Shown here piece by piece: positions 21,725 through 32,293 of a stretch of 64,000 bases of DNA. Within the stretch, counting starts at the first letter, position 1, and each line of letters starts with the position of its first letter. This DNA is from Euptelea pleiosperma. Its lineage: Eukaryota > Streptophyta > Magnoliopsida > Ranunculales > Eupteleaceae. The DNA lies in NCBI GenBank assembly GCA_035048495.1, contig CM068553.1, forward strand, positions 22,941,190 to 23,005,189. The letters run 5' to 3'. A program made the position numbers and the translations under genes. The notes beneath the pieces were generated by a model. The model had not been told where the DNA came from. It ran no database searches and worked only from the letters and a program-made list of their open reading frames with translations.

Positions 21725-22682
21725 GGCTGTGTTTGGTAGCGCACCTTCAACGTACGTCTTGACTGAAGGTGTGCATCTTGATTGATAACAGTGTTTGGGT
21801 CACACCAATGCGCACACCTTCGAAGGCACGGTGGACCTTGAAGACGCACGAAAGTGAACCTTCGAAGGTTTGCATCCCCCTTGAATCTTCGAAGACGCAT
21901 GTACTTTGCGGGTTCACTCTCCACCCCCAATGGATTTAACCCACCTAATGTAGCACATGTATGATCTATCAACACCCCTTTATTATTTGGGACCAACATA
22001 TGATCCATCAACTTCTATTCTTATTTATCGACCCCATTAAGATGAGGGGCCCACATGATTTATCAAGTCTAATTATTATGTGCGGCCCACACAAACTATC
22101 GATCTTTGTTCTTATGTTGGGCCGCATAATCTATCAACATTTATTCTTATGTGGGTCTCACATGGTCGTGTAGAACCAATAGTCGGTCTTGACCTTTAAA
22201 GGTACGCACCTTGAATACGTGGACCTTCAAGCAAGGTTTAAAGGAGGCCGTTTTAACGGTTAAACGGACTGGGGGAGTTACCGTTTAAACGGCCGTTAAA
22301 ACGGATTGAAACAGTTAAGGGCAAAAACGGAAAAAAATAGAATTTATCGGATTTTAACAGTTTTAACGATTTTAACAGAAAAAACGGAAAATGTGGCTCT
22401 AAAATTCAAATTTTGAAATTTGAAAATTAAAAAAAAAAAAAAAAACCGGAATTTAATGGAATTAAATGGTTTTAACGGCCTTTTTTTCACAAATTTTTTC
22501 AAAATTAAACGGCCGTTTAAACTATTTTAATGGCCGTTAAAACAAAAAACGGCCATTTTTTTCAAAACAGATAAAATGCATTTAAACGGCTTTAACAGAA
22601 ACGGGCTTGGGGCGTTACCGTTTAAACGGCCATTTTTAAAACCATGCCTTCAAGAACTGAAGAAGCGCTACCAAACACACCC
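21725..22682. mobile_element. PIF/Harbinger-like non-autonomous element with TAA target duplication
   Basis: The left end GGCTGTGTTTGGTAGCGC and the right end GCGCTACCAAACACACC are inverted repeats of the Tourist/PIF type. TAA flanks both sides (21722-21724, 22683-22685). No transposase is visible, and a further element is nested inside at 22232-22646. Confidence 0.85.
22232..22646. mobile_element. hAT-like foldback element rich in AACGG/CCGTT, 8-bp target duplication
   Basis: The ends CAAGGTTTAAA and TTTTAAAACCATG are inverted, and a perfect 8-bp duplication CCTTCAAG lies at 22224-22231 and 22647-22654. The interior is almost wholly AACGG, CCGTTTAAACGG and their complements, so it can fold in many registers. 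An 8-bp duplication fits the hAT superfamily. A relative is at 57597-58020. Confidence 0.85.
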
Positions 22683-22822
22683 TAATAGGGCTGATTTTAG
22701 GTTTGTGGGTCCATCTAGGGATTGGATAAACATCCATGCAGTTACAGTCCTATAAGAATGTGACACGTGGCTCATATGTTGGTCCCAAATCTGTCATCAA
22801 AGTTTTACTAGATTTTTGTTGC

Positions 22823-23290
22823 TTAGCACTGCCATATGGGCCCACTGATCGCATGGATGTTTAGCCCACCCCTTATAGACGTTCATACCAAAAATCAGCT
22901 TGTTTGATGATTTTTAGCCCTTGGTTTTAGTATTGAAAAATAATAGTAGAATCCAAGGGATAAAATCACACCTTAAAAAGTACTAAAATCTAATGGCTAG
23001 AGATTACCAATTAGGGTGATTTTTGGTGTGTATATCCACGAAGAGATGGGTTATTTTTAGCCGTTGGTTTTAGTATTGAAAAATAATGGTAGAATCCAAC
23101 GGCTAAAATCACACCTTAAAAAGTACTAAAATCTAATGGCTAGAGTTTACCAATTAGGGTGACTTTTGGTGTGTATATCCACGAAGAGATGGGTTGAACA
23201 TCCATAAGGTCAGTGAGCGCAGATTGCAGCGTTGAGTGACAAAAATCCTGCTTCTGCACGCAAAAATGTTTAGGGTATACCTTGTTACAT
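22823..23290. mobile_element. MITE related to the GATGTAACAAGG family, with internal tandem duplication
   Basis: GCCCACTGATCGCATGGATG at the left and CATCCATAAGGTCAGTGAG at the right, ending AGGGTATACCTTGTTACATC. The stem region is duplicated (22910-23195). Confidence 0.7.
22910..23195. repeat. Tandem duplication of a 143-bp unit
   Basis: 22910-23052 and 23053-23195 are the same length and differ at only a handful of bases. Both start ATTTTTAGCC and end GAGATGGGTT. The duplication lies within one MITE. Confidence 0.9.
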
Positions 23291-23319
23291 CTTTTTTCTA
23301 TTTTTTTATTTTTCATAGG

Positions 23320-23530
23320 TCGTGATGTAACGAGGGATACGTGACCGCATGTATGTTTGTACTTATAGCTGCCATCTGAGCCCACTGACTGTACGTTTAC
23401 CCCAACCCTTAGTAGACATTCATACAAAAAATCAACTTGTTCCATCATTTTCACCCGTTGGTTTTAGTACTTAAAAAAATGGTCCAATTCAATGGCTAGA
23501 ATCACGCTTAAAAATTAGTAAAATCTATGG
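23320..23530. mobile_element. Truncated MITE of the GATGTAACAAGG family
   Basis: It starts GTGATGTAACGAGGGATACGTG, in inverted orientation to the end of the preceding copy 40 bp away, and keeps only the left arm (GAGCCCACTGACTGTACG, ATCAACTTGTTCC). Confidence 0.6.
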
Positions 23531-23758
23531 AAAATTACTTCAGGAGGCCGTAACTTTACAATTACGGCCCTTCATAGTAGAAAGGAGATGCCTTTTTGGA
23601 ACTTTAGCCCGGCACCCCAAAATACACTATTGAACGTAAGTTTTGACGTTTTCTTCCCTCTTTACCATTTTAGCCCGTACGCTAGCGTCAGTGGCAAGCA
23701 TAGCTTCACGCGTAGCTTTTTTTTTAATTGAGAAAATAGAGAGCTCAGCTCATTGTCT

Positions 23759-24330
23759 CACTACAAGAAAAAAGACTTTCAGCGACGGCTGGCGACCGTC
23801 AGTACATGGTAAAAATCCGTCGCTATATGTTATACCGACGACCAAATAGACTGTCGTTACCCGTCGCTACAAAAAAGGTCGCTAAAGGTATTACCGACTG
23901 CCAACAACTAAAATGGCCACCGCAAAAACACTCCCGTAGTGGACAATTCTTTTTACCGACGGTCACCAGCTGTCACTATAACATAGATATAGCAACGGAA
24001 TATTGACTGGCCGTCGGTATATTATTGTTATACCGACGGTTCTAACCAACGGTATATATGTTTTTTATTTTTTTATTCGTAAAACAATTTACTGACGGTC
24101 GCGACCGTCGCTATACGATACATATAGCAACGACATATTGACTGGCCGTGGCTATAAATGTTCTTTAGTGACGGCCAGACTCGTCGGTACATCTCAATGT
24201 ATTTTATTAGTACCTAATTGTTTAACAACGGCCACTGACCGTCACTATAACATATATATAGCGACGGTAATGTGTTTTGACCGTCGCTATATACTCGTTA
24301 TAACATCAGTCAATGGCCGTCGCTAAAAGG
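23759..24330. repeat. Left terminal and subterminal repeats of CACTA I
   Basis: After CACTACAAG there are more than fifteen units of the type GACGGCCA / TATAGCGACGG in mixed orientation over about 570 bp. Confidence 0.85.
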
Positions 24331-24594
24331 TTTAATAGTGTAAAAATCTTTTTTTTATTTTTTTACATAATTTGTTGTACCTGTACCTATAATGTATATA
24401 ATACCGCATTTCCATGTACCTGTAATGTATATAATACCACATTTTCATTTTCATTTTATCAAAACAGAGTGTAGAGAAAATATAAAATTCAATATCTTAA
24501 ATACTAAAATTTATACAATATTAACTGTTCGAAATTCAATAATGTTATAAAAGTTTCAAAAATCAATCTGATAGAGTAGAAGACACGATAAATT

Positions 24595-26686
24595 AGCTTC
24601 TAGGTCCTGCAAAACAAATAAAAGTAAAATAATTAATATATAAAATGTTAAAATTCAATGTAAACGAAATGAAAAATTAAACTTAAACTTAAAAACCTTA
24701 CACTGTTGAGCCCCAAGATCTTGTACTGTTTTACTTGAACACATCGTGAGAAATTTAACGAATAACTATTTGGAACCTTCACATCTTTCAAGATTTGACA
24801 GAATTTTCTTTTCTCAACCAAAGACATCGTGTGACATGCAGCGAGAAGTAAAATTTTTCTCCAATCTGGAATTGGGTGAAGTTCATTCCTTATACCCATT
24901 AATTTCATATCCAGATGAGCCTTCAGGTTGTCTTTAGAACCCTTCATATTTAACAGTGTCCCGATCACATTATCATACACATTCTTTTCAATGTGCATGA
25001 CATCTAAATTATGCCGCAGTAAGAGATCTTTCCAATACAGCAATTCGAAGAAAATGCTATTCTTTTTCAATTCTTTGGTAAATTGTAATCATCTCTCTTT
25101 CTCTTTCTCTTTCTCTTTCTCTTTCTCCCAGTTTTATCTTTATCTGACTTTCCAAATGTTATCTGCTCGTAGTCCCATAACTGGTCGAGCACATCCTCAC
25201 CGGTCAACAGTTTTGGAGCACTTTTTAATTACTTTCTGCCATTAAACGACTTCTTATTATGTAGGAATTTATGATCAGTTGGTAGGAATCGACGATGTCC
25301 CAGGTAACATTCTTTGTGTCATTCTTGCAATCTGACTGAATAAGTATCCTTGTGGCATGAGGGACAATCAAGTTTTCCCTTAGTGCTCCACCTTGACAAG
25401 TTCGCAAGTGCAGGAAAGTCATTAATAGTCCATATGACTCCTACATGACACTGAAAATTTTGTTTCAAAGAGGCATCGTATGTCTCAAATCTATCTATCC
25501 ATAATTCCTTCAATTCTTCGATCAATGGTTGTAGGTATACATCGATGTCGTTCCCAGGAGCCTTAGGGCTAAGAATAAGCAATATCAATATGAAAGATGT
25601 CTGTTTCATACACATCCATGATGGCAAATTGTATGGAATAATAATTACGGGCCATGTACTGTGAGGAGTACTCGTATAACTAAAAGGAGTGAAGCCATCG
25701 CTCCCTATCCTAACTCTAACATTCCTCGATTCAGAAGCGAACGATGGGTATTTTTCGTCTAAAGCTTTCCAGGTCTTGGAATCTGTTGGATACCTCAACA
25801 CACCATCTTTTGTACGACACTCGACATACCATCTCATATGTTCGGCTCTTTTTGAACACATAAACAACCTCTAAAGTCTCAGTCTCAACGAAAAATAGCG
25901 CAAAATCTTCGTAGGTATTTTCTTATCCTCTGTAGACAAAGTGGAAGCATCTTCAATAGATTGACGTGTAATCGGTTTCCACCTAGACTCACCACATACG
26001 ACACATTCATTTGTGATCTCATGGTCCTTCCTGTATAGCATGCAGTCATTCGGGCATGCATCTATCTTCGTATAATGCATCCCAAGATCCCGAATGATCT
26101 TTTTGAATTCATAATGATTCCTAGGCAACGTTTCACCAACAGGAAGTATCTCCTTTAACAACTCAAGCAACATGTCGAATGATTTGTTACTCCATCCGTT
26201 AAGACACTTCAACAGTAACAACTGTACAATAAAAGATAATTTTGAAAATTTTGTGCAACCTAGATACAATTCAGTCTCGGCATCCTTTAACAATTCATAA
26301 AATTTATTCACTTCCAGATTTGGCTCAGTCGATCCAATCTCATTCAATTCATTCTCCTCTTCACGATCAAAGTTCGTCATTCCATATGCATCTTGTAACA
26401 TTCCTTGCATATCATCACCCTCGTCAGCCTCATCACTCATATATTCATTATCATACTCCCCATGGTACAACCAGACGGTGTAATCTGGTATTATCCCAAT
26501 CAATACTAGGTCACAATATACTTCTAGTCGATCCTTTAGGAACGCATGACAATAATTTTTACATGGACACTTGATCTTGTCTCTATACTCTGAACGAAAA
26601 AATGCAAAACTCAAGAATTGTTCTACTCCATTTAGATACTCGGGGCTATTTCTTGGCTTCCCAACCCAACTTTTATCTATCGGCAT
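24595..26686 (-). pseudogene. CACTA TNPD-like transposase, nonsense-interrupted and truncated
   Basis: The start near 26686 (PIDKSWVGK) opens a transposase-associated zinc-finger-like domain with a CPCKNYC motif, followed by an acidic linker and the plant Transposase_21/TNP2 core (WPVIIIPYNLP, CPSCHKDTYS, HNLDVMHIEKNV). One frame carries all of it, interrupted by TAG at 25871-25873, TGA at 25319-25321, and TAA and TGA between 25235 and 25085; no frameshift is needed. A (CTTTCT)n tract at 25089-25127 encodes a Lys-Arg run. After a donor GTAAGG near 24700 a short 3' exon starts at about 24609. The DUF4218-like half and everything after it are absent. Family role: binds CACTA ends and catalyses cut-and-paste transposition. 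Confidence 0.85.
25089..25127. repeat. (CTTTCT)n microsatellite in the transposase pseudogene
   Basis: About six hexamer units; on the coding strand they would read as Lys-Arg repeats. Confidence 0.85.
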
Positions 26687-26689
26687 ATC

Positions 26690-27640
26690 TCCTTCAAAAC
26701 GATGCCACCTTCAATCGAAATTAAGTACATTGTCACACACAACTCAAATGCGCATGCATCATGCTTTCTATCTCCTCTCAAAAAGGTGGGTTGATCATAT
26801 CCCATTCAGGAATGCATAATTTATAGTACACTCAATAGTCAAGTGGTTATTTCTATTTGAAGGAAAATTTCGACAGCATTTCCCCATAGTTCTCTAAGTA
26901 CACGACTTAGACTAGGGGCAAACATGTCACCTTGTATAAATATGTACTCAAAGAACAAAAAGAATGCTCGCCGAAATTGTCCTACAAATGAAATAAACAT
27001 TTTAACTACTGACTATACAAGAGATTATGCATTCCCAAACTGTCCAAAGGAACAATTCAGGAATCAACAGTAGACAATTACTCCTTATCACAAAAAAGAC
27101 AAAAAAATTGTTCACTTGAATTTAGTCTCAAATGAGAACCAAATATCATAATTTACAACTAATCTATCCCAAATAGGTGATAAGTCATATAATTGTCACA
27201 AAGTGATTCTTGAACGGGAGATCTAAGGTTTAATGCATATATATGCATGATCTATGTGTGTGCACAATTAAAGATACAATAAGAACTTAGAGAAAACTTT
27301 AGAATACCCTAACTGAGTACAAAGATAACCATACAAAAACTAAAGCTTCCAACAAAATAATGAGCATGATATTGTAACTCATAAATGAGCAAGATATGTA
27401 GATCATAAATGAGCAAAGCATGGAATTTAAAAAGGTAAATAACAACCCAGATGAACAAATGGAAGAACTAATCAAAGACTTAATGAAAAACACTAAAAAA
27501 ATAACTTACTATTCATTGAAGCATCAAACACGGATTTAGACTATTGAACATGGGAATAGAGATGAAATTGGAATGTTAAACTATTACCTCCAACAAGGGG
27601 GACTATTAAACTATAACAAGAACACAAACACAGGAAAATC
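26690..27640. other. AT-rich CACTA I interior, no coding recognised
   Basis: All frames are short. On the minus strand this would be the 5' leader or intron of the transposase gene. Confidence 0.4.
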
Positions 27641-27660
27641 AGTGCACTCCTTCAATTCAT

Positions 27661-27842
27661 CAAACTTTAGGATTACCCCTTTGACCTAGTTTAATAGTTG
27701 TTGACTCACATGGTCGTTACTCGTTAGCATTGTATATGATGATCCTTTCATAGGTGCATCAACAGTTGCATTTTGCTATCACGTTTTAACGTTAGTCAAA
27801 TGATTGTTAAACTAGGTCAAGGGGAAATCATAAAGTTCGAAA
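27661..27842. mobile_element. Foldback MITE-like element inside CACTA I
   Basis: ACTTTAGGATTACCCCTTTGACCTAGTTTAA at the left is complementary, with few mismatches, to 27806-27838 (TTAAACTAGGTCAAGGGG ... AAAGT). The loop is about 110 bp. No clear target duplication was found. Confidence 0.65.
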
Positions 27843-28084
27843 GTATAAGGGGGTATTACTAATTACTTTGAAATTTCAGGGGTATTACTAAAATACCCTA
27901 AAAGGCCATTTGGCCCAAGTTGGATACGTGGATCTCATCTACCAATGACATATTCCTTGTTTGGGAGTAATTTTTTTTTATGTGGACCCCTCCATGTGGA
28001 GCTGTGGAGCTGTGGAGCAATTTTTCAAGTGCACATGGCAGATAAATATTCCAACTTTTTAAAATACTCTCATGTCAATTAACA

Positions 28085-28520
28085 TGGATCCCACTTCATT
28101 TATAGATGGTAACCCCAAATAATGGGCAATAATGCTCAAATTTCGGGGTTGAAAATCAACCCATGAAAACCCCAAATTCGATAGTTGAAAATCAACTCAC
28201 GTAAACCCCAAATAATGGGCAATAATGCTCAAATATTATGGAAAGATTGATACAACGATAATTACTAATTACATACAGCCCCATAATTACTAATTAATTT
28301 CAAATTTCAGCCCCATGATAAACCTTTGGATATTCTATGAACGGTTAAAAGTCTACCCATAAAACGACTCCAATCCAACATTTAAAAATCAATGATGAGG
28401 CTAATTAATTTTTGGTTTGTAGGTTCACCTAGGATTGGGCCAAACATCCATACAGTCAGCGATCTCTAAGAATGTGTGACGTGGCTCATACTATAGCCGG
28501 TTCGTCAGCAAAGTTCTAAT
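28085..28520. mobile_element. M1 MITE remnant inside CACTA I
   Basis: The right arm is clear (AATCAATGATGAGGCTAATT, GGGCCAAACATCCATACAGTC, GTGTGACGTGGCTCATAC, ending CAGCAAAGTTCTAATCC). The left arm is replaced by a single copy of the 93-bp minisatellite unit. Confidence 0.6.
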
Positions 28521-28607
28521 CCAAGAGAAATGATAGCATGGTCCATTTGATGTTACCCGATTAGTTCTTTGAAAATTGTGCAGTGGTCTTCGAGATTCAT
28601 GTAATAG

Positions 28608-28785
28608 AGTAAAACTTCTATCATAACAGCCTGCAAATCACACAATCACAAGCCAATGAGTTCTCGGGCATGTACAACTCAAAGAAAAGCACATGGGTAC
28701 GTTGCAAAAAGCACTTGTGTACGTGCCGAGAACTCATTGGCTTGTGATCTGATCTACAGCAGGCTGCTGTGATAGAAGTTTTACT
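28608..28785. mobile_element. 178-bp hairpin MITE with 11-bp duplication (Mutator-like)
   Basis: The ends AGTAAAACTTCTATCA and TGATAGAAGTTTTACT, plus an inner stem ATCACAAGCCAATGAGTTC / GAACTCATTGGCTTGTGAT, make an almost complete hairpin. TCATGTAATAG is found at 28597-28607 and again at 28786-28796. Duplications of 9-11 bp are typical of Mutator-like elements. The same AGTAAAACTT ends cap several M1 copies. Confidence 0.88.
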
Positions 28786-28904
28786 TCATGTAATAGTCTT
28801 GGGGATACGTTTGGTGGAAGTCTCAATGCTATCTAGATTCTATACCTTAAAGACAACTAAGGTACTAGATCTAGGGTAGAACTTTGCTGGCTTGTGCCCC
28901 TCAG

Positions 28905-29061
28905 CAAAGTTGCTGACGGACCACAACCACAATGTGAACCATGTGGCACACTCTTAATAGACAGCTGACTGTATGGAAGTTTGGCCAATCCAAAACTTTG
29001 ATAACAGTGTCACAATCTTAGAGAACTCTAACTGTATGGATGTTTGGCCAATCCCTTTCGG
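28905..29061. mobile_element. Truncated M1 arm inside CACTA I
   Basis: Two partial left arms in tandem (GTGGCACACTCTTAATAG then TGTATGGAAGTTTGGCC; ACAATCTTAGAGAACTC then TGTATGGATGTTTGGCC) run directly into the minisatellite. Confidence 0.6.
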
Positions 29062-29420
29062 GGTTGAAAATCAACCCATGAAAACCCCAAATTCCACAGT
29101 TGAAAATCAACTCATGCAAATCCCAAATAATGGGGCAATAATGCTCAAATTTCAGGGTTGAAAATCAACCCACGAAAACCCCAAATTCCACAGTTGAAAA
29201 TCAACTCATGTAAACCCCAGATAATGGGCAATAATGCTCAAATTTCAGGGTTGAAAATCAACCCATGAAAACCCCAAACCATAGTTGAAAATCAACTCAT
29301 GTAAACCCAAATAATGGGCAATAATGCTCAGATTCCACTGTTGAAAATCAACACATGAAAACCCCAAACCATACAATAAGGCTCAAATTCCATTGTTGAA
29401 AATCAACCCATGAAATAAAT
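29062..29420. repeat. Minisatellite, about 93-bp unit, four copies
   Basis: Units start GGTTGAAAATCAACCCATG-like at 29062, 29156, 29249 and 29340, with a truncated fifth at 29393. Each unit contains two GTTGAAAATCAAC half-units and AATAATGGGCAATAATGCTC. A lone unit is at 28140-28235. The sequence derives from the M1 stem (TGAGCATTATT, CATGGGTTGATTT), so it looks like an expanded MITE segment. Confidence 0.85.
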
Positions 29421-29884
29421 TATGGACAGGCTAATCTACGATTCGGCCATACATTCAAAAAGCATCCAAAAAATACAATGGATTAAAGCATTTTTTTGGG
29501 TAAAAAACCCAATGGCCAAATGCCATCAAAGAAATTAAAAAAAAAAAGGAAGAAACTCACCTGTGCTAGCTTGCAAAGCAACAATCCGAGAAAAATAAGT
29601 CTGATTGGTGATGCCGACAACAATAGAAAAGAGATTGGGGGTTCCTACACACCCAAAATTAGTCGATTGGTGATCTAGGGTGACATCCCCCAAACAAAAT
29701 CCAAAGGAACGATAAAATGGTGAGAAAACTCACCTGAGATGGCGGTAGCGGCGGCAGGAAGCACCGGCGTAGAGGACCGGAGTAGAGACCGGCGACAAGG
29801 GGTTGGGAGGTCGGAGGAGGAAACCTTAGTTTCACGCTCAGAGAATGGGTTTAAAGGGAAAGGTTTTTGCGAAAATCACATTTT

Positions 29885-30090
29885 TTTTATATATACTTAT
29901 CTTTTACCGACGTCCGGTCTGACCGTCGGTAAATACATATATAGCGACGGCCAAACTCTAACCATCGCTATATGTCACCCTATAGCGATGGTCACAGCAA
30001 AATCGTCGCTGTAAATGGTTTTTAGCAACGGTCAGAGTTTTCCTGGCCATCGCTAAAAACTCGTCGCTACATCTAGTTTTTCTTGGGGTG
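29885..30090. repeat. Right subterminal repeats and terminus of CACTA I
   Basis: TATAGCGACGGCCA, TATAGCGATGGTC and complements, ending TTTTTCTTGGGGTG. Confidence 0.8.
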
Positions 30091-30093
30091 TCT

Positions 30094-30608
30094 CCGCTCA
30101 ACATCGATAAGAGTGCTTCTTTCAACGTTGATCATTGTTTTACAACGGGTAAATAAAGCAAAATAGACAATGAGATCTCTTACAGCAAAAAAATGAAGGA
30201 GATAATCATCTCTTACATCAGGTTAATCATTTGTGAGGGTTATTTTTTCATTTTTTAACTATCTTCTTGAAAACATGACTTCGAAATATACATAAATGAA
30301 GAAGGGAATCAGTTGTGCCCTTTGAATTTTCTTAAAATTGACACAATTTTGCGTTTGTTTATGGAAAAATCGACACAAAATGTTTTTCCGTTCAAAGCGT
30401 GTCGATTTTTATAAAAATCGATGCTATTTAGATTTTTAGCGCCGACGTCGAATCCCTCTCATCTAGTAGTATACATTAGTGAGATTGTATGCCTACATCC
30501 ATAGTTAGACTAATAATGACATGGTGATGCCTATAGCATTGTCCTAAATCCCCATCTTCTAAGTGTCTCAAAATTGCAGCAATGGCATGCGGGGAACTAG
30601 AAACTTAC
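30094..30608. other. Unassigned sequence between CACTA I and a candidate exon
   Basis: AT-rich. A CGTGTCGATTTTTATAAAAATCGA hairpin-like word occurs near 30399. Nothing else recognised. Confidence 0.3.
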
Positions 30609-30804
30609 TTGGAGCAGAAACCAGCAACTGGGACATTGTGAAATCTCGCGGAAGAGAAATCCTACGTTCTTGAATGATACTCTCTTCGGCAATCATGTGA
30701 GTTGAACTCACATATTTCTCCAAAAGAGGAAGGTGTGGAGTTTAGGAGGACTGGGATAGGGCAAGCTGGAGTAAAGCGAAGGCCAGAGTATTCCCTTTCC
30801 TTGC
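30609..30804 (-). pseudogene. Possible exon fragment of an unidentified gene
   Basis: On the minus strand an acceptor TTATAG/G at 30804 and a donor CAA/GTAAGT at 30609 bound 196 bp that is more GC-rich than its surroundings. One frame is open apart from a single TAG and includes a stretch such as EKYVSSTHMIAEESIIQER. I do not recognise the protein. It could be a transposon-captured exon or chance. Confidence 0.3.
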
Positions 30805-32293
30805 CTATAAGAGCCAAAACAAGAATAAAATATATTAGTCCTTGATCAGTAACAATATAAAAAAATCATGTAAATAAAAAATGTATCCATGATGGGTCAT
30901 GCAACACATTCTTACATAAAAGAAATAGATCATCCCTCCTATAAATGAACATGATAGCCTCACGGCTAAAACCATCTTAGAGACTCCTATAACCCCCAAT
31001 ATCTATGACTAACCAACCCATTGTAAGGAATATTTTCATATTCAATTTGACAAAGATTCCATTTGACATAAAAACATCATTGTAACCATTCGTATGAGCA
31101 CCAGTGTAGTGTGAAGATGTCGTGGTACGCATACTTCACCGACTACGTGAAGACTAGAAGACAGAAATAGCAAGAATCAGACGGTTGATGACAGGAGTCA
31201 TCTGACTAACTGCCCATTTGTTGGTTATAGATTGTGTATGCTCGCTTAGGAAGGTAAGTGACTTAGTGGTCATAGGAATAGGTTTAAAATGAATAAAATA
31301 TAATGGTCAAATCTAGTCTTTGGACAGACCTGAGTCTGAGTCAAAGATATTGACTTATGAGAGAGTCCGATCGATTGGAACTTGTCCAATCTATTGGACA
31401 TAGCCTAATCGATTAGAGGACTCTGTGAAATCGATTGAAAGCTACGAGGTAGAACTTGATTAATGCCCAATCGATTGGAGACTCTATAAAATCAATTGGA
31501 GGTAGAACTTGATTAATGCCCAATCGATTAGAGACTCTGTGAAATCAAGTGGAGGCTACGAGGCAAAACATGATCAAAGCCCAATCGATTGAAAACACTT
31601 GTAAAATCGATTGGAATTTGTGATACAGAACATGATTATAGCCCAATCGATTGGAGACCTTTGTGAAATCGATTGGAACCTACAGAACAGGAACTTTATT
31701 GAGGCCAATCAATTGGAAACTAATATCCAATCGATTGAACATAGCCCAATCGATTGGACTTAACAAGATCTTAGTCTTTCTCAGATCCAAAATTCTTGGT
31801 TCCACTCTCCCACATTCTTCACGACTCGAGGTCACGAATTCTATAAATACAACCCTTCTATACATTCTCTAAACACACAAAGACACAGAGTGACTCAATC
31901 TTTCAAGAGAGAAAATAAATGTTTATTTATTAGAGTGTCCATTCAAAGAGTAATAAGCTTGTTTCTCATTCACATCTTGTGAGCTTGTTCCTCTTCTTGA
32001 TCAAAGTCAAGTGCTTGATCCATTCCTCAGCTTAGGTCTTCCACTTATATATTCAACCTAGTAGCCTGAGTGTACTAGTGTGACTCAACACCTTTGAGCA
32101 ACCTAGGGTTTAGGGTGTACTAAATCCTTTACCTTCTGCAAAGGTGGGAGTGTTGAGAATTAAGATTGGAGCAGCCGATCGACAGTAGGTTTAGGGTGTA
32201 CCAAACTGAACAAGCGGACAAGGCTTCTTGGCTGGAAAGGCGCGCGTAGATTCGTAGCATTGATTCAGAGGACGTTGATGCATCGACAGTAGG

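Larger units (their letters stand above)
21503..22803. mobile_element. M1 foldback MITE interrupted by a nested element
   Basis: The left arm 21503-21721 (GCAATATGAGCCACGTGTCAC ... AAATCAC) and right arm 22683-22803 (AATAGGGCTGATTTTAGG ... GACACGTGGCTCATATG) are parted by the insertion at 21725-22682. Removing that insertion and one TAA restores the M1 stem. Confidence 0.8.
23759..30090 (-). mobile_element. CACTA (En/Spm) element I, 6.3 kb, TCT target duplication
   Basis: The left end CACTACAAGAAAAAAG (23759) and right end CTAGTTTTTCTTGGGGTG (ending 30090) are inverted, the right one mutated in GTAGTG to GGGGTG. TCT flanks both sides (23756-23758, 30091-30093). Subterminal GACCGTCGCTATA units lie in both orientations near each end. 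The transposase gene is on the minus strand. On that strand two candidate 5' noncoding exons end in AG/GTGAGT donors near 29736 and 29559. The 3' half of the transposase and any TNPA-like gene are missing, and MITEs with a minisatellite fill the 5' part, so it is non-autonomous. Confidence 0.88.

Noticed and set aside
29062..29420. CRISPR-like regular repeats
   Set aside because: The units are contiguous 93-bp tandem copies with no unique spacers, in a plant nuclear context.
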